A DNA stretch of 64,000 bases, taken from assembly GCA_965116355.1 (NCBI GenBank), contig OZ220679.1:1054001-1118000 (forward strand). Direction: 5' to 3'. Numbering within the stretch: position 1 is the first letter of the stretch; every line of letters starts with the position of its first letter. This DNA is from UBA1127 sp965116355. GTDB taxonomy: Bacteria > Chloroflexota > Dehalococcoidia > Lucifugimonadales > UBA1127. Under the pieces are notes generated by a model. That model ran no database searches, had not been told where the DNA came from, and saw nothing but the letters and a program-made list of their open reading frames with translations. The translations under genes and the position numbers were made by a program. Positions 7,357-14,420 of this stretch are shown one piece after another.

Positions 7357-7911
7357 ATGTCGTGGATTCGAGAGGAGCGGAGCGGCAAGCCGCCCATCAT
7401 GGAGGTCTTGTCCATCAACCCGAAGGCGCAGCAGGCGGTAGGCGCGAACAACATGGCGATCACCTTCGGGGCGTCGTGCCTGACGCGAGTGCAGGAGGAG
7501 GCCATCGCGACGGCGACTGCCGCGGCGCTGGAGTGCCGGTACTGAACGATGTCGCTCGGAGGGTTCCTCCGACAGCACTCGGACGACCCGGAGCTGGCCA
7601 GCCACATCATGCACGACTACAGGCAGGCCGCCCTGGAGCCGCAGAGGCGGGGAATGCTGGACTTTGCGGTCAAGCTCACGCAGGAGCCGTGGGCGATGAA
7701 GAAGGCGGACGTGAACGGGCTGCGGGAGCTGGGGCTCTCCGACGAGGAGATCCTGTCCGTCGTGCTGATCACGTGCAACTTCAACTTCATGTCGCGGTTG
7801 GCGAACGGCCTCGGCGTGGAGCTGGGCGAGGGCCGGCAGGAGCAGATCGCGGCTTGGCTTAGCCCAGCGGCGTCGGCACAGGCGTGGCTGATGACGGCGA
7901 AGGAGGCGTAG
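7357..7911 (+). CDS. AhpD-like peroxidase-related selenoprotein (Sec encoded by in-frame TGA at 7543-7545)
   Basis: A 184-residue carboxymuconolactone decarboxylase/AhpD-like protein, a family of thiol peroxidases and disulfide reductases using a C-x-x-C pair. Both halves are in one frame: codons 1-62 (N-terminal helices, ending E-C60-R-Y) and codons 64-184 (helical core with the family segment M-L-D-F-A-V-K-L-T and the F-N-F...R-L-A-N-G-L-G-V-E-L end). The TGA is codon 63, exactly the second cysteine of the C-x-x-C motif, giving C60-R-Y-U63. A perfect 7-bp hairpin follows 10 nt later, placed as bacterial SECIS elements are. The usual histidine four residues after the second Cys is Leu here. 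Start ATG 7357 follows GGGGAGG. Read as two genes, neither half would make a domain. Sec machinery lies outside the window. Confidence 0.8.
7546..7576 (+). promoter_or_regulatory. bacterial SECIS-like stem-loop for Sec insertion
   Basis: Immediately after the TGA codon: arms TCGGAGG (7556-7562) and CCTCCGA (7566-7572) pair perfectly over a GTT loop, with a further G-C/C-G pair outside a small bulge (7554-7555 with 7575-7576). The loop starts 17 nt after the TGA and begins with G-U, both usual for SelB-binding bacterial SECIS elements. Confidence 0.75.
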
Positions 7912-7915
7912 GGGG

Positions 7916-8299
7916 TTACATCACCGGCGAGCCGTGGTGGTGGACTATGCGCCAGTGGCCGTCGCGGTTGCGGAAGACGTTGGTGGCCTCGACGGTGGCC
8001 TCGTTGACGCGGCCCGCTACGACGGAGCGGAGGGACTCGGTGCAGACGACCCAGGCGAGGTCGCCGGCGACGATGACCGAGGACTCGGTGACGGTGAACT
8101 GCATGACCATGGTGTTGTCGAAGATGGTGTACCAGCTCTGAAGGACCTTGTCGCGGCCGGCCATGAGGGGCCAGCCGGGGTGGACGCAGGTGACGGAGGG
8201 GTCCGGGTCCCAGACGGCCTCCATGGTCGCGTTGTCCAGCGACTCGATTGCGCGGTAGAAGGCCTGGTTGGCCTCGATGACTGCGTCCTCGTCCGGCAT
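7916..8299 (-). CDS. SnoaL-like / NTF2-fold protein
   Basis: A 127-residue alpha+beta-barrel protein of the SnoaL/DUF4440 type: N-terminal helix region, then V-H-P-G-W-P-L-M-A-G-R near residue 40, and a C-terminal strand G-H-W-R-I-V-H-H-H. Relatives include ketosteroid isomerase-like enzymes, polyketide cyclases and many uncharacterised proteins, so no reaction is assigned. ATG 8299 is preferred over the GTG at 8308 because GAGGTG, the likely ribosome binding site, includes that GTG. It is convergent with the selenoprotein gene, leaving only 4 nt between the stops, so transcription of each runs toward the other. Confidence 0.8.
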   Translation of the reverse strand: MPDEDAVIEANQAFYRAIESLDNATMEAVWDPDPSVTCVHPGWPLMAGRDKVLQSWYTIFDNTMVMQFTVTESSVIVAGDLAWVVCTESLRSVVAGRVNEATVEATNVFRNRDGHWRIVHHHGSPVM

Positions 8300-8414
8300 G
8301 GTCTGCACCTCGCGAAGGGTGTGGGGTCAGGATACACGGGGGTGGAAGAGAGGGCGAGGGATTGGTGTCGGGGTTCCGGCGTTGGCGGGAGCGGCCTGGG
8401 TCGCGCGCGGGCGC

Positions 8415-8440
8415 CCTTCGATTTCCCTCAGGGCGAACGG
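8415..8440. repeat. REP-like repeat, family A, abutting a stop codon
   Basis: TTTCCCTCAGG variant. It ends one base before the TAA stop codon of the GH15 gene (8441-8443), so it forms the first bases of that mRNA's 3' untranslated region. Confidence 0.8.
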
Positions 8441-10234
8441 TTACCCCCGCAGGGCGGCGGAGAGGTTGCGGGCGGTGTGGATGAGGCCGATGTGGCTGAA
8501 TGCCTGCGGGAAGTTGCCGAGGGCCTCGCCTGTGTGGGGGTCGATCATCTCCGAGTAGAGGCCCACGTGGTTGGCGTAGCCGAGCATCTCCTCGAAGAGC
8601 TGCTTCGCCTGCTCGACGCGGCCGCAGCCGATTAAGGAGCCGATGAGCCAGAAAGAGAGCATGGTGAGGGCGCCCTCCTCGCCCTCAAGGCCGTCGTCGG
8701 CCTCGTCGACCTTGTAGCGCTTGACGAAGGGGCCGTGGCCGAGCTCCTCGACGGTGCGCTCGATGGTGCTGAGGATGCGGGGGTCGTCGGGCGGGAGCAT
8801 GTTGGTCCAGGGGAGGATGAGGCTGCTGGCGTCGAGGGCGTCGCTGTCGTAGCTCTGGACAAAGGCGCGCTTGTCCTCGTTCCAGCCGTGGGCGAGCACA
8901 TCCTCCTTTATGGCGTCGGCCTCGGTGCGCCAACGGGCGAAGTCGCCCTCGCAGCCGGTGTTCTCGCCGATGGCGATGGCGTTGTCGAGGGCGGCCCAGC
9001 ACATGGCCTTGGAGTAGGTGAAGTGGCGGTCCCGGCCGCGCACCTCCCAGATGCTCTTGTCCGGCTCGCGCCAGCGGCGGCAGACGACCTCAGCGAACTC
9101 GCGGACGATGGTCCAGATCTCGTTGGATATGTAGCCGCCGTAGCGGCGGTAGGTGTTGATGCTGAGGAGCACCTCTCCAAAGATGTCCATCTGCAGCTGA
9201 TAGACGGCGCCGTTGCCGATGCGCACGGGCTGCGATTGGCGGTAGCCCTCCAGATGGTCCAGCGTCTCCTCCGTTGTGCCGGAATCGTCCTTGAGGCCGA
9301 AGAGCACCTGGAGGACGTCGCGGTCCCGGAAGAGGGAGCACTTGCCGAGGAGCCAGTTCAGGAAGTGCAGGGCGTCGTGGAGATCGCCGAGGCGGTAGAG
9401 GACTCCGAGGGTGAAGGCGGAGTCACGGAGCCAGCAGAAGCGGTAGTCCCAGTTGCGCGCACCGCCGATGTGCTCCGGCAGGGACGTGGTGAGGGCGGCG
9501 GCGATTGCGCCGGTGGGGGCGTAGATGAGCAGGTGGAGGGCGAGGAAGGAGCGGACGACCTCGTCGCGCCAGAGGCCGTCGTAGTGGAGCTCCTCGACCA
9601 CGTGGCGCCAGGCGCGGGCGGTGGTCTCGAGGCGCTGGTGGCTGCGGCCGGGGCCGACGACCATCGGCTCGTCGCGGCCGTAGGAGACGACGAAGACGGC
9701 GGGCCGGCCGGGGGCCGCAGTGAAGCGGCTCTCGGCGGCGCCGGCGTTGACGGTGATGGGGACGTTGACGGAGAGGGTCATCTCGTGCGGGCCGCCGGAG
9801 GCGAGGATGCCGTGGGGCGCGAGGTGCAGGTGGGTGAAGGCCCGGGCGTAGTCGAACCGGGGGCGGAAGAGGGCCTGCATGGGGACCTCGCCCTCGGAGC
9901 ACTCGACGATGCGGTGGATGTCCTGGGGGAGGACGTCGACGCCGCGGACGGGGCTGAGGGGCATGAAGTCCGTGACGGCGACCGTGCCGGTAGGGGTGAC
10001 GAAGGTGGTTTCCAGGATATTGGTCTCCGGCAGGTAGCGCTGGGAGGACTCGTACGGGCCGATGGGGGCGATCTGGAAGCTACCGCCGCGCTGGTCGTCG
10101 AGGATGGATGCGAAGACGCTGGGGGAGTCGATTCGGGGCATGCAGCACCAGTCAATGGAGCCGTCGAGGCCGACGAGGGCGGCAGAGTGCATGTTGCCGA
10201 TGGCCCCGTAGCTGCTGATGTCCTTGTACGGCAC
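8441..10234 (-). CDS. glycoside hydrolase family 15 protein (glucoamylase/trehalase type)
   Basis: Predicted cytoplasmic alpha-glucan or trehalose hydrolase, 597 residues, about the usual length for bacterial GH15 proteins of this subtype. The N-terminal beta-domain starts with Y-K-D-I-S-S-Y-G-A-I-G-N and G-L-D-G-S-I-D-W; the catalytic (alpha/alpha)6 barrel carries the F-C-W-L-R-D-S-A-F-T-L-G segment, S-K-A-M-C-W-A-A-L-D, and near the end S-E-M-I-D-P with G-N-F-P-Q-A-F-S-H, which includes the likely catalytic base. The GTG at 10234 is chosen by homology; its ribosome binding site is weak. The frame remains open upstream only because a REP repeat happens to be translatable, so that extension is rejected. 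No signal peptide. Confidence 0.88.
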   Translation of the reverse strand: MPYKDISSYGAIGNMHSAALVGLDGSIDWCCMPRIDSPSVFASILDDQRGGSFQIAPIGPYESSQRYLPETNILETTFVTPTGTVAVTDFMPLSPVRGVDVLPQDIHRIVECSEGEVPMQALFRPRFDYARAFTHLHLAPHGILASGGPHEMTLSVNVPITVNAGAAESRFTAAPGRPAVFVVSYGRDEPMVVGPGRSHQRLETTARAWRHVVEELHYDGLWRDEVVRSFLALHLLIYAPTGAIAAALTTSLPEHIGGARNWDYRFCWLRDSAFTLGVLYRLGDLHDALHFLNWLLGKCSLFRDRDVLQVLFGLKDDSGTTEETLDHLEGYRQSQPVRIGNGAVYQLQMDIFGEVLLSINTYRRYGGYISNEIWTIVREFAEVVCRRWREPDKSIWEVRGRDRHFTYSKAMCWAALDNAIAIGENTGCEGDFARWRTEADAIKEDVLAHGWNEDKRAFVQSYDSDALDASSLILPWTNMLPPDDPRILSTIERTVEELGHGPFVKRYKVDEADDGLEGEEGALTMLSFWLIGSLIGCGRVEQAKQLFEEMLGYANHVGLYSEMIDPHTGEALGNFPQAFSHIGLIHTARNLSAALRG

Positions 10235-10344
10235 GGGTTCGCCCCCGGGTGAGGATGGCGGCGGGAGGACGCTCGCCGCTACTTCAATTATGGGCGCGGG
10301 ACGCAGGGGGCGTCCACCGGGTAGCGGGGACCCCCGCCTTGCGC

Positions 10345-10381
10345 CCTTCGACAAGCCCTTCGAGGGGCTCAGGGCGAACGG
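10345..10381. repeat. REP-like repeat, family A, expanded copy
   Basis: The TTCGACAAGC core is followed by a second CCTTCGAGG block before GCTCAGG, making a 37-bp version with an internal duplication. Confidence 0.75.
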
Positions 10382-10458
10382 GGGGCTGGCGGGCACCCCC
10401 ATCCCAACTCCGTATCAGGTACGGGGCAGGCCCTTCCCCCGCGAGCGAGGGGAAGGGT

Positions 10459-10513
10459 TTCGTTTTGTAGGGTTTCTGCCCCATTCCGTGCTTCGTTTTG
10501 TAGGGTTTCTGCC
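10459..10513. repeat. tandem 22-bp direct repeat, 33-bp period
   Basis: Exact copies at 10459-10480 and 10492-10513, each TTCGTTTTGTAGGG followed by TTTCTGCC. Only two full copies, with 11 nt between. Confidence 0.8.
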
Positions 10514-10545
10514 ATTACGTGAATCGTTTCCTTTCCCTACGATTT

Positions 10546-10615
10546 CCGGTCTCGCCAAATAGCCGCCAGGGAGTCGTTTTGGCGAAAAAAATTTCGACTC
10601 GCCTTCCGAGACCGG
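10546..10615 (-). terminator. nested inverted repeats, probable terminator or attenuator
   Basis: Outer arms CCGGTCTCG (10546-10554) and CGAGACCGG (10607-10615). Inside, GAGTCG (10571-10576) pairs with CGACTC (10595-10600), while TCGCCAAA (10552-10559) can instead pair with TTTGGCGA (10578-10585). Reading leftward from the gene ending at 10624, a run of seven T falls within the structure. Confidence 0.5.
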
Positions 10616-10623
10616 CTGCCCGG

Positions 10624-11043
10624 CTATGAAGACCGGTAACGGCGCTGGACCACCAACAGGCGGGCGAGCTCCCGGAACGACTCGTTGATGAGCCGGTAGT
10701 TGCGCTTGGGGCGGCGGATGAGGTGACTGATGACGACGCGAAAGGCGGCGATGTCCTCGGCGCAGTCCATTAGGTCGCGGGAGTCGTCAAGGAGATCAAG
10801 CTCTTCCGGGGGGAAGAGGCGGGAGTAGAAGCCGTGCGTGCGGGCGTTCTGGTTGCCGGGCTGCCCGCCGGGCTTCCTGCGCTCGGGCTTTTCCGCGGGT
10901 TCCGGCTCGGGCTCGACGTCATCGAGGTCGTCAAAGTCATCGAGGGCGTCGAGGGCCTTGGCTCTGCGGTAGTCCTGGTAGTTGTGGGCAGCGCGGATCA
11001 TGTCGGTCATTTCTTTGAGGACGTCGGTCTGGGGTTCCTCCAC
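10624..11043 (-). CDS. hypothetical protein with G-Q-P-G-N-Q-N-A motif
   Basis: A 139-residue basic/acidic protein. Residues about 35-50 form an Asp/Glu/Pro-rich linker, followed by G-G-Q-P-G-N-Q-N-A-R-T-H-G-F-Y-S, a motif seen in several phage small-terminase-like and uncharacterised bacterial proteins, then a helical C-terminal part rich in Arg. GTG 11043 follows AAAGGAGG with 6 nt spacing. No phage genes lie nearby, so a phage origin is not supported here. Function unknown; DNA binding is possible from composition but not shown. Confidence 0.72.
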   Translation of the reverse strand: MEEPQTDVLKEMTDMIRAAHNYQDYRRAKALDALDDFDDLDDVEPEPEPAEKPERRKPGGQPGNQNARTHGFYSRLFPPEELDLLDDSRDLMDCAEDIAAFRVVISHLIRRPKRNYRLINESFRELARLLVVQRRYRSS

Positions 11044-11152
11044 GGCGGGCCTCCTTTAGGTAGTGTTGGGGGGAGGGTATCGCGGTGGAGGGAGGATGCG
11101 CGCGGGGGTGGTGTCAGGGGGACGGGGAAGCGGGACCGGGGCAGGTTTGCCG

Positions 11153-11180
11153 GGGTTCCTGCCTGCGCAGGAACGACGGG
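11153..11180. repeat. REP-like repeat, family B
   Basis: Short palindrome with arms TTCCTGC and GCAGGAA followed by CGACGGG, in the gap between the small gene at 11043 and the FIST gene. Confidence 0.75.
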
Positions 11181-11197
11181 GGTTGTGGGGTGGGGGT

Positions 11198-11243
11198 GGT
11201 TCGACAGGCTCACCACGAACGGGGGGCAACCACGAGGGTTGCC
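11198..11243. repeat. REP-like family A variant followed by family C hairpin
   Basis: TTCGACAGGCTCACCACGAA (11200-11219) is a family A variant. Right after it, GGCAACC (11225-11231) and GGTTGCC (11237-11243) pair over loop ACGAG and are followed by CTAC, matching the hairpin at 12802-12822. Confidence 0.75.
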
Positions 11244-11278
11244 TCTACGGGGGGGTGGGAGCAGTCGGGTTTGCGGGG

Positions 11279-11326
11279 GTTTCCCGGCCTCCGCCGGGGC
11301 AGGCTCCGCCTGCGCGGGAACGACGG
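11279..11326. repeat. REP-like repeat, family B, double copy
   Basis: Two overlapping palindromes (TTTCCCGGCCTCCGCCGGGG type and TCCGCCTGCGCGGGAAC type) end 7 nt before the stop codon of the FIST gene at 11333. Confidence 0.7.
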
Positions 11327-11332
11327 GGGCGG

Positions 11333-12523
11333 CTAGGGGGCGCGGAAGAGGGCGAAGGAGCTGGTGTAGCCGTGGAGGTAGGTGGTGCCGCTGACGGGGC
11401 CTATCTCTCCGTTGCAGAAGAAGCCGCCGAGGGGGATGGAGCCGACCATGTCCGTGAAGAGGTCCGAGTCGTGGTTTTCGCGGCCGTAGAGGTGCTGGCC
11501 GCGGCCGTTGCACTGGAACATGAGCGCGCCCACGGGGGAGGCCTGCCCCGTGCCCTCCATGTAGCGCGAGAGCTGGCGGCGGAGGTCCTCGGCTGAGGTG
11601 GAGGCGTCGCGAATGTGGAACTGCACCAACTGGCCCTCGCGCAGGAACTCGCCGATGCCGATGAAGCCGTTGGCGTGGTCGACGCCGATGAGGTTGCGGA
11701 TGAGGAAGTCGCCGGGCTTCACGTCGTCGAGCTCGAGCTGGGGGTCCATGGCGACGCCGAGGAAGAGGTTGTTACCGACGAGGGCCTGGTCCTCGGGCGA
11801 GAGGCGTCTGAAGAGGTCGCGGAGGTAGTCGAGGGGGCGCTCGCCGTCGAGGGCCATGAGCAGGTTGCGCTGGCACTCCGTGATGCGCTTGAGCTCGCCG
11901 ATGGGGCGGCAGCCCTGGGCGACGACGGTCTCGACGACGATGTCGCCGGAGAGGGCGACGCCGACGATGCCGTCGTGGTAGACGCTGTCGCCGAGGAAGA
12001 GGGCGTGGCCGCCGGGACGGCCGCTGCCGCTGGCGAGGCCGCCGACCTTGGCGGCGGCGGGGAAGGCGTAGTCGAGGCCGGAGAGGATGCCCTCACCCGC
12101 CATGGAGAATGGGTCCATGAGGACGATGAACTGGGGGTTGTCGGCCTGGGAGACGCCGAGAAGCCGCGACCACGCGTCCGGGGGCTCGTCGGGTGAGGGG
12201 AGCTCGTCGTTGATGACGCGGAAGGGCGTGGCGTTGACGCCGGGCAGGTGGCCGACGGTGAGGGCGACGGCGCGCTGCTGCTCGATCTCGCGGGCGTCGC
12301 CGATGACGCCGGCGCCGGAGCAGCCGAGGACGAGGGCGCCGGGGAAGCGCTCGCCGAGGATTCGGGGGACCTCCTGGTCCTCGGCGCCGTAGTTGGCTGA
12401 AGCGAAGACGACGGCGAGGGACGCGGGCGCGTCCGGCCCGAGCTCCGCGGCGACGGAGTCGGCGCACTCGCCCAGCGCGTCTACCAGATCCGGACCCTGT
12501 GCTATTGCCGATGCCCACTTCAT
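11333..12523 (-). CDS. FIST domain signal-transduction protein
   Basis: A 396-residue protein with an N-terminal FIST domain (S-L-A-V-V-F-A-S-A-N-Y, then V-L-G-C-S-G-A-G-V-I-G) and a C-terminal FIST_C domain (R-N-L-I-G-V-D ... F-Q-C-N-G-R-G-Q-H-L-Y-G and G-F-F-C-N-G-E-I-G-P). FIST proteins are predicted sensory modules that may bind small ligands such as amino acids, often next to kinases or chemoreceptors. No such partner lies nearby, and there is no signal peptide or membrane segment. ATG 12523 follows AGGGAG; the frame is open further upstream only through a REP repeat, so I reject the longer start. The G-C-S-G and C-N-G-E-I-G-P motifs are typical of the family. Confidence 0.88.
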   Translation of the reverse strand: MKWASAIAQGPDLVDALGECADSVAAELGPDAPASLAVVFASANYGAEDQEVPRILGERFPGALVLGCSGAGVIGDAREIEQQRAVALTVGHLPGVNATPFRVINDELPSPDEPPDAWSRLLGVSQADNPQFIVLMDPFSMAGEGILSGLDYAFPAAAKVGGLASGSGRPGGHALFLGDSVYHDGIVGVALSGDIVVETVVAQGCRPIGELKRITECQRNLLMALDGERPLDYLRDLFRRLSPEDQALVGNNLFLGVAMDPQLELDDVKPGDFLIRNLIGVDHANGFIGIGEFLREGQLVQFHIRDASTSAEDLRRQLSRYMEGTGQASPVGALMFQCNGRGQHLYGRENHDSDLFTDMVGSIPLGGFFCNGEIGPVSGTTYLHGYTSSFALFRAP

Positions 12524-12561
12524 GTCGTGCTCCCTAATCCCTTTCCCAGTCCTCGAATCGC

Positions 12562-12586
12562 CCTTCGACAGACTCAAGGCGAACGG
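12562..12586. repeat. REP-like repeat, family A
   Basis: TTCGACAGACTCAAGGCGAA version just upstream of the FIST gene start. Confidence 0.8.
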
Positions 12587-12596
12587 TGGGGGCGTT

Positions 12597-12782
12597 TCAT
12601 TGCTTGCCGCTTCCGCCTATTCTTCGCGCGCGCTCACCTATGATCCGGAGCATGTTCTTGACGGAGGCGCCGTCGACCTTCATGCGGCGGCGCTTCCGGG
12701 CGGCGCGGCCCGCCTTCCGCATGGCCGGGTCGTCCTCCGACCACGCCTCTTCCGGCAGGGTCTTTTCCTGCTCGTCACCCAT
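12597..12782 (-). CDS. small basic hypothetical protein
   Basis: A 61-residue lysine/arginine-rich protein: an acidic start (about residues 1-19), then M-R-K-A-G-R-A-A-R-K-R-R-R, and a helical end I-I-G-E-R-A-R-R-I-G. GGAG lies 6 nt upstream of ATG 12782. The composition suggests nucleic-acid binding, but no family is recognised. It sits between two REP-like repeats, just before the FIST gene on the same strand, and could be co-transcribed with it. Existence is likely but not certain. Confidence 0.5.
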   Translation of the reverse strand: MGDEQEKTLPEEAWSEDDPAMRKAGRAARKRRRMKVDGASVKNMLRIIGERARRIGGSGKQ

Positions 12783-12801
12783 CTCTGTCTCCGTGAGTGG
12801 C

Positions 12802-12826
12802 GGGCGACCACGAGGGTCGCCCCTAC
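12802..12826. repeat. hairpin repeat, family C
   Basis: GGGCGACC (12802-12809) and GGTCGCCC (12815-12822) pair over loop ACGAG, followed by CTAC, as in the copy near 11225-11243. Confidence 0.75.
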
Positions 12827-12845
12827 ACGCCGATGCGCCGCGGGG

Positions 12846-14366
12846 TTAGCCGGCGGCGGTCTGGGCCTGCTTCTCGGTTTCCGTGAAGAGCTTGGAGAGG
12901 TCGGGTTTGACGACCTTGCCCATGACGTTGCGGGGGAGCTCTGCCATCTCAATCATGCGGCTGGGCATCTTGTAGGGCGCGAGGCGCTCACGGGACCAGT
13001 CGCGGAGCTGCTCGAGGGTGAGGGATCCCTGGCGGGCGAGGACGAGGGCGGCGCACACACGCTCGCCCCACTCGAGGTCCTCCATGGCGACGACGGCGCA
13101 TTCGGCGATGTCAGGGTGCTCCCGGAGGACGTCCTCGACCTCGAGGGCGGAGACCTTGTAGCCGCCGGTCTTGATGATGTCGACGCTGCTGCGGCCGAGG
13201 ATGCGGTACGCGCCGTCCTCGAGCACGGCAACGTCGCCGGTCTTGAACCACCCGTCGACGAACTCGGACGCGGTGGCCTCGGGCTTGTTCCAGTACTCGA
13301 TGAAAACGCAGGGGCCCTTCACCTGGATCTCGCCGGGCGAGCCCTCGGGCGGGGCGTTGCCGTCCTCGTCGACGAGACGCAGGCCGACGCCGGGGAGAGG
13401 CGTGCCGACGTAGCCGGGGCGGCGCTCGCCGTGAAGGGGGTTCGACAGGGCCATGCCGATCTCCGTCATGCCGTAGCGCTCGAGGAGACGGTGGCCGCTG
13501 ATCTCCTCCCACTCCTCCAGCGTCTGCACGGGCAGAGCGGCGGAGCCGGACACCATGAGGCGCAGTCCGGCGCAGGCCTTCGTCATGGACGCGCGGCGAG
13601 CGGGCGGGGCGGCGTTCCACGCCTGCACGAGGCGGGCGTAGATGGTGGGGACGGCCATGAACAGCGTGAGCCCGCCGCGCTCGATACGCTCCCAGACGGC
13701 GTCGGCGTTGAAGGCGGGGAGCATGTCGCAGACGGCGCCGGACCAGAGGGCGCAGCCGAGGACGTTGACGATGCCGTGGATGTGGTGGAGGGGCAGCACG
13801 TGGAGGATGTGGTCGTCGCCCGTCCAGCCCCAGGCCTCGACGAGGCTGGTCATCTGCGCCTGAATGTTGTTGTGCGTGGAGACCACGCCCTTGGGCCGGT
13901 TGGTGGTACCGCTGGTGTAAATGATCATCGCGCGGCGCGCCGGGGCGACGTCCGGGAGCGGGGCCGCGGGATGCTCGAGGATGTCGGGCGTCAGGAGGAA
14001 GCGGAGGCCGTGCTCCTCGGCGAGCTCGCGGAGGGTGTCCTCGTACTGCGGGTGGGCGACGACGATGGTCGCGCCGGAGTCCTCGATCATGTAGGCGAGC
14101 TCAGGCTTGGGGTGGGAGGTGGCGAGGGGGACGGCGACGCCGCCGGCGCGCCAGACGCCCCACTGCGTCGCGACGTAGTGGTAGCCGCCGGGCGTGAGGA
14201 AGGCGACGCGAGCCTCGCCGAGGTCGTCCGCGCCGTCGAGGAGGCAGGAGGCGACGGCGGCGGAGTCGGCGAGGAGCTGCGCGTAGGTGAACGCGCCCTC
14301 GTCGGCGATGACGGCGGTGCGGTCAACGTAGTCCTCGGCGCGCTCTATCAGGGGGATGGGCGACAT
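12846..14366 (-). CDS. acyl-CoA synthetase of the ACSF3/malonyl-CoA synthetase type
   Basis: ANL-superfamily adenylate-forming ligase, 506 residues, that would activate a carboxylic acid to its CoA thioester with ATP. The P-loop reads I-I-Y-T-S-G-T-T-N-R-P-K-G, the adenylate site R-Y-G-M-T-E-I-G-M-A-L-S-N-P-L, the hinge region has W-F-K-T-G-D and G-R-S-S-V-D-I-I-K-T-G-G-Y-K, and the C-terminal catalytic lysine sits in R-N-V-M-G-K-V-V-K-P. The E-I-G-M-A-L-S-N-P-L block and the following P-G-Y-V-G-T-P-L-P-G resemble ACSF3/MatB malonyl- or methylmalonyl-CoA synthetases more than long-chain ligases. It follows the ThDP enzyme on the same strand after 54 nt, so the two may share a pathway. Confidence 0.87.
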   Translation of the reverse strand: MSPIPLIERAEDYVDRTAVIADEGAFTYAQLLADSAAVASCLLDGADDLGEARVAFLTPGGYHYVATQWGVWRAGGVAVPLATSHPKPELAYMIEDSGATIVVAHPQYEDTLRELAEEHGLRFLLTPDILEHPAAPLPDVAPARRAMIIYTSGTTNRPKGVVSTHNNIQAQMTSLVEAWGWTGDDHILHVLPLHHIHGIVNVLGCALWSGAVCDMLPAFNADAVWERIERGGLTLFMAVPTIYARLVQAWNAAPPARRASMTKACAGLRLMVSGSAALPVQTLEEWEEISGHRLLERYGMTEIGMALSNPLHGERRPGYVGTPLPGVGLRLVDEDGNAPPEGSPGEIQVKGPCVFIEYWNKPEATASEFVDGWFKTGDVAVLEDGAYRILGRSSVDIIKTGGYKVSALEVEDVLREHPDIAECAVVAMEDLEWGERVCAALVLARQGSLTLEQLRDWSRERLAPYKMPSRMIEMAELPRNVMGKVVKPDLSKLFTETEKQAQTAAG

Positions 14367-14420
14367 GCGCCACTCCTTTCCGAGATTGACGACCTCACGT
14401 AGGCAGACTTTACCACGCCC

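Larger units (their letters stand above)
10235..10623. other. 389-nt intergenic region with REP repeat, tandem 22-mers and nested hairpins
   Basis: No gene seen. From left to right it holds an expanded family A REP repeat (10345-10381), two exact copies of a 22-bp sequence, and a nested set of inverted repeats (10546-10615) next to the stop of the small gene at 10624. In the leftward direction this is the 3' end of that gene followed by the leader of the GH15 gene. Confidence 0.6.

Noticed and set aside
10235..10402. N-terminal extension of the GH15 gene to 10402
   Set aside because: The added residues are just a translated REP-like repeat and have no family counterpart; the conserved protein starts at the GTG at 10234.
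10624..11043. Prophage remnant, from the terminase-like G-N-Q-N-A motif
   Set aside because: No other phage genes, integrase or attachment sites nearby; the motif also occurs in non-phage proteins.
12524..12577. N-terminal extension of the FIST gene to 12577
   Set aside because: Again encoded by a REP-like repeat; ATG 12523 has a good ribosome binding site.
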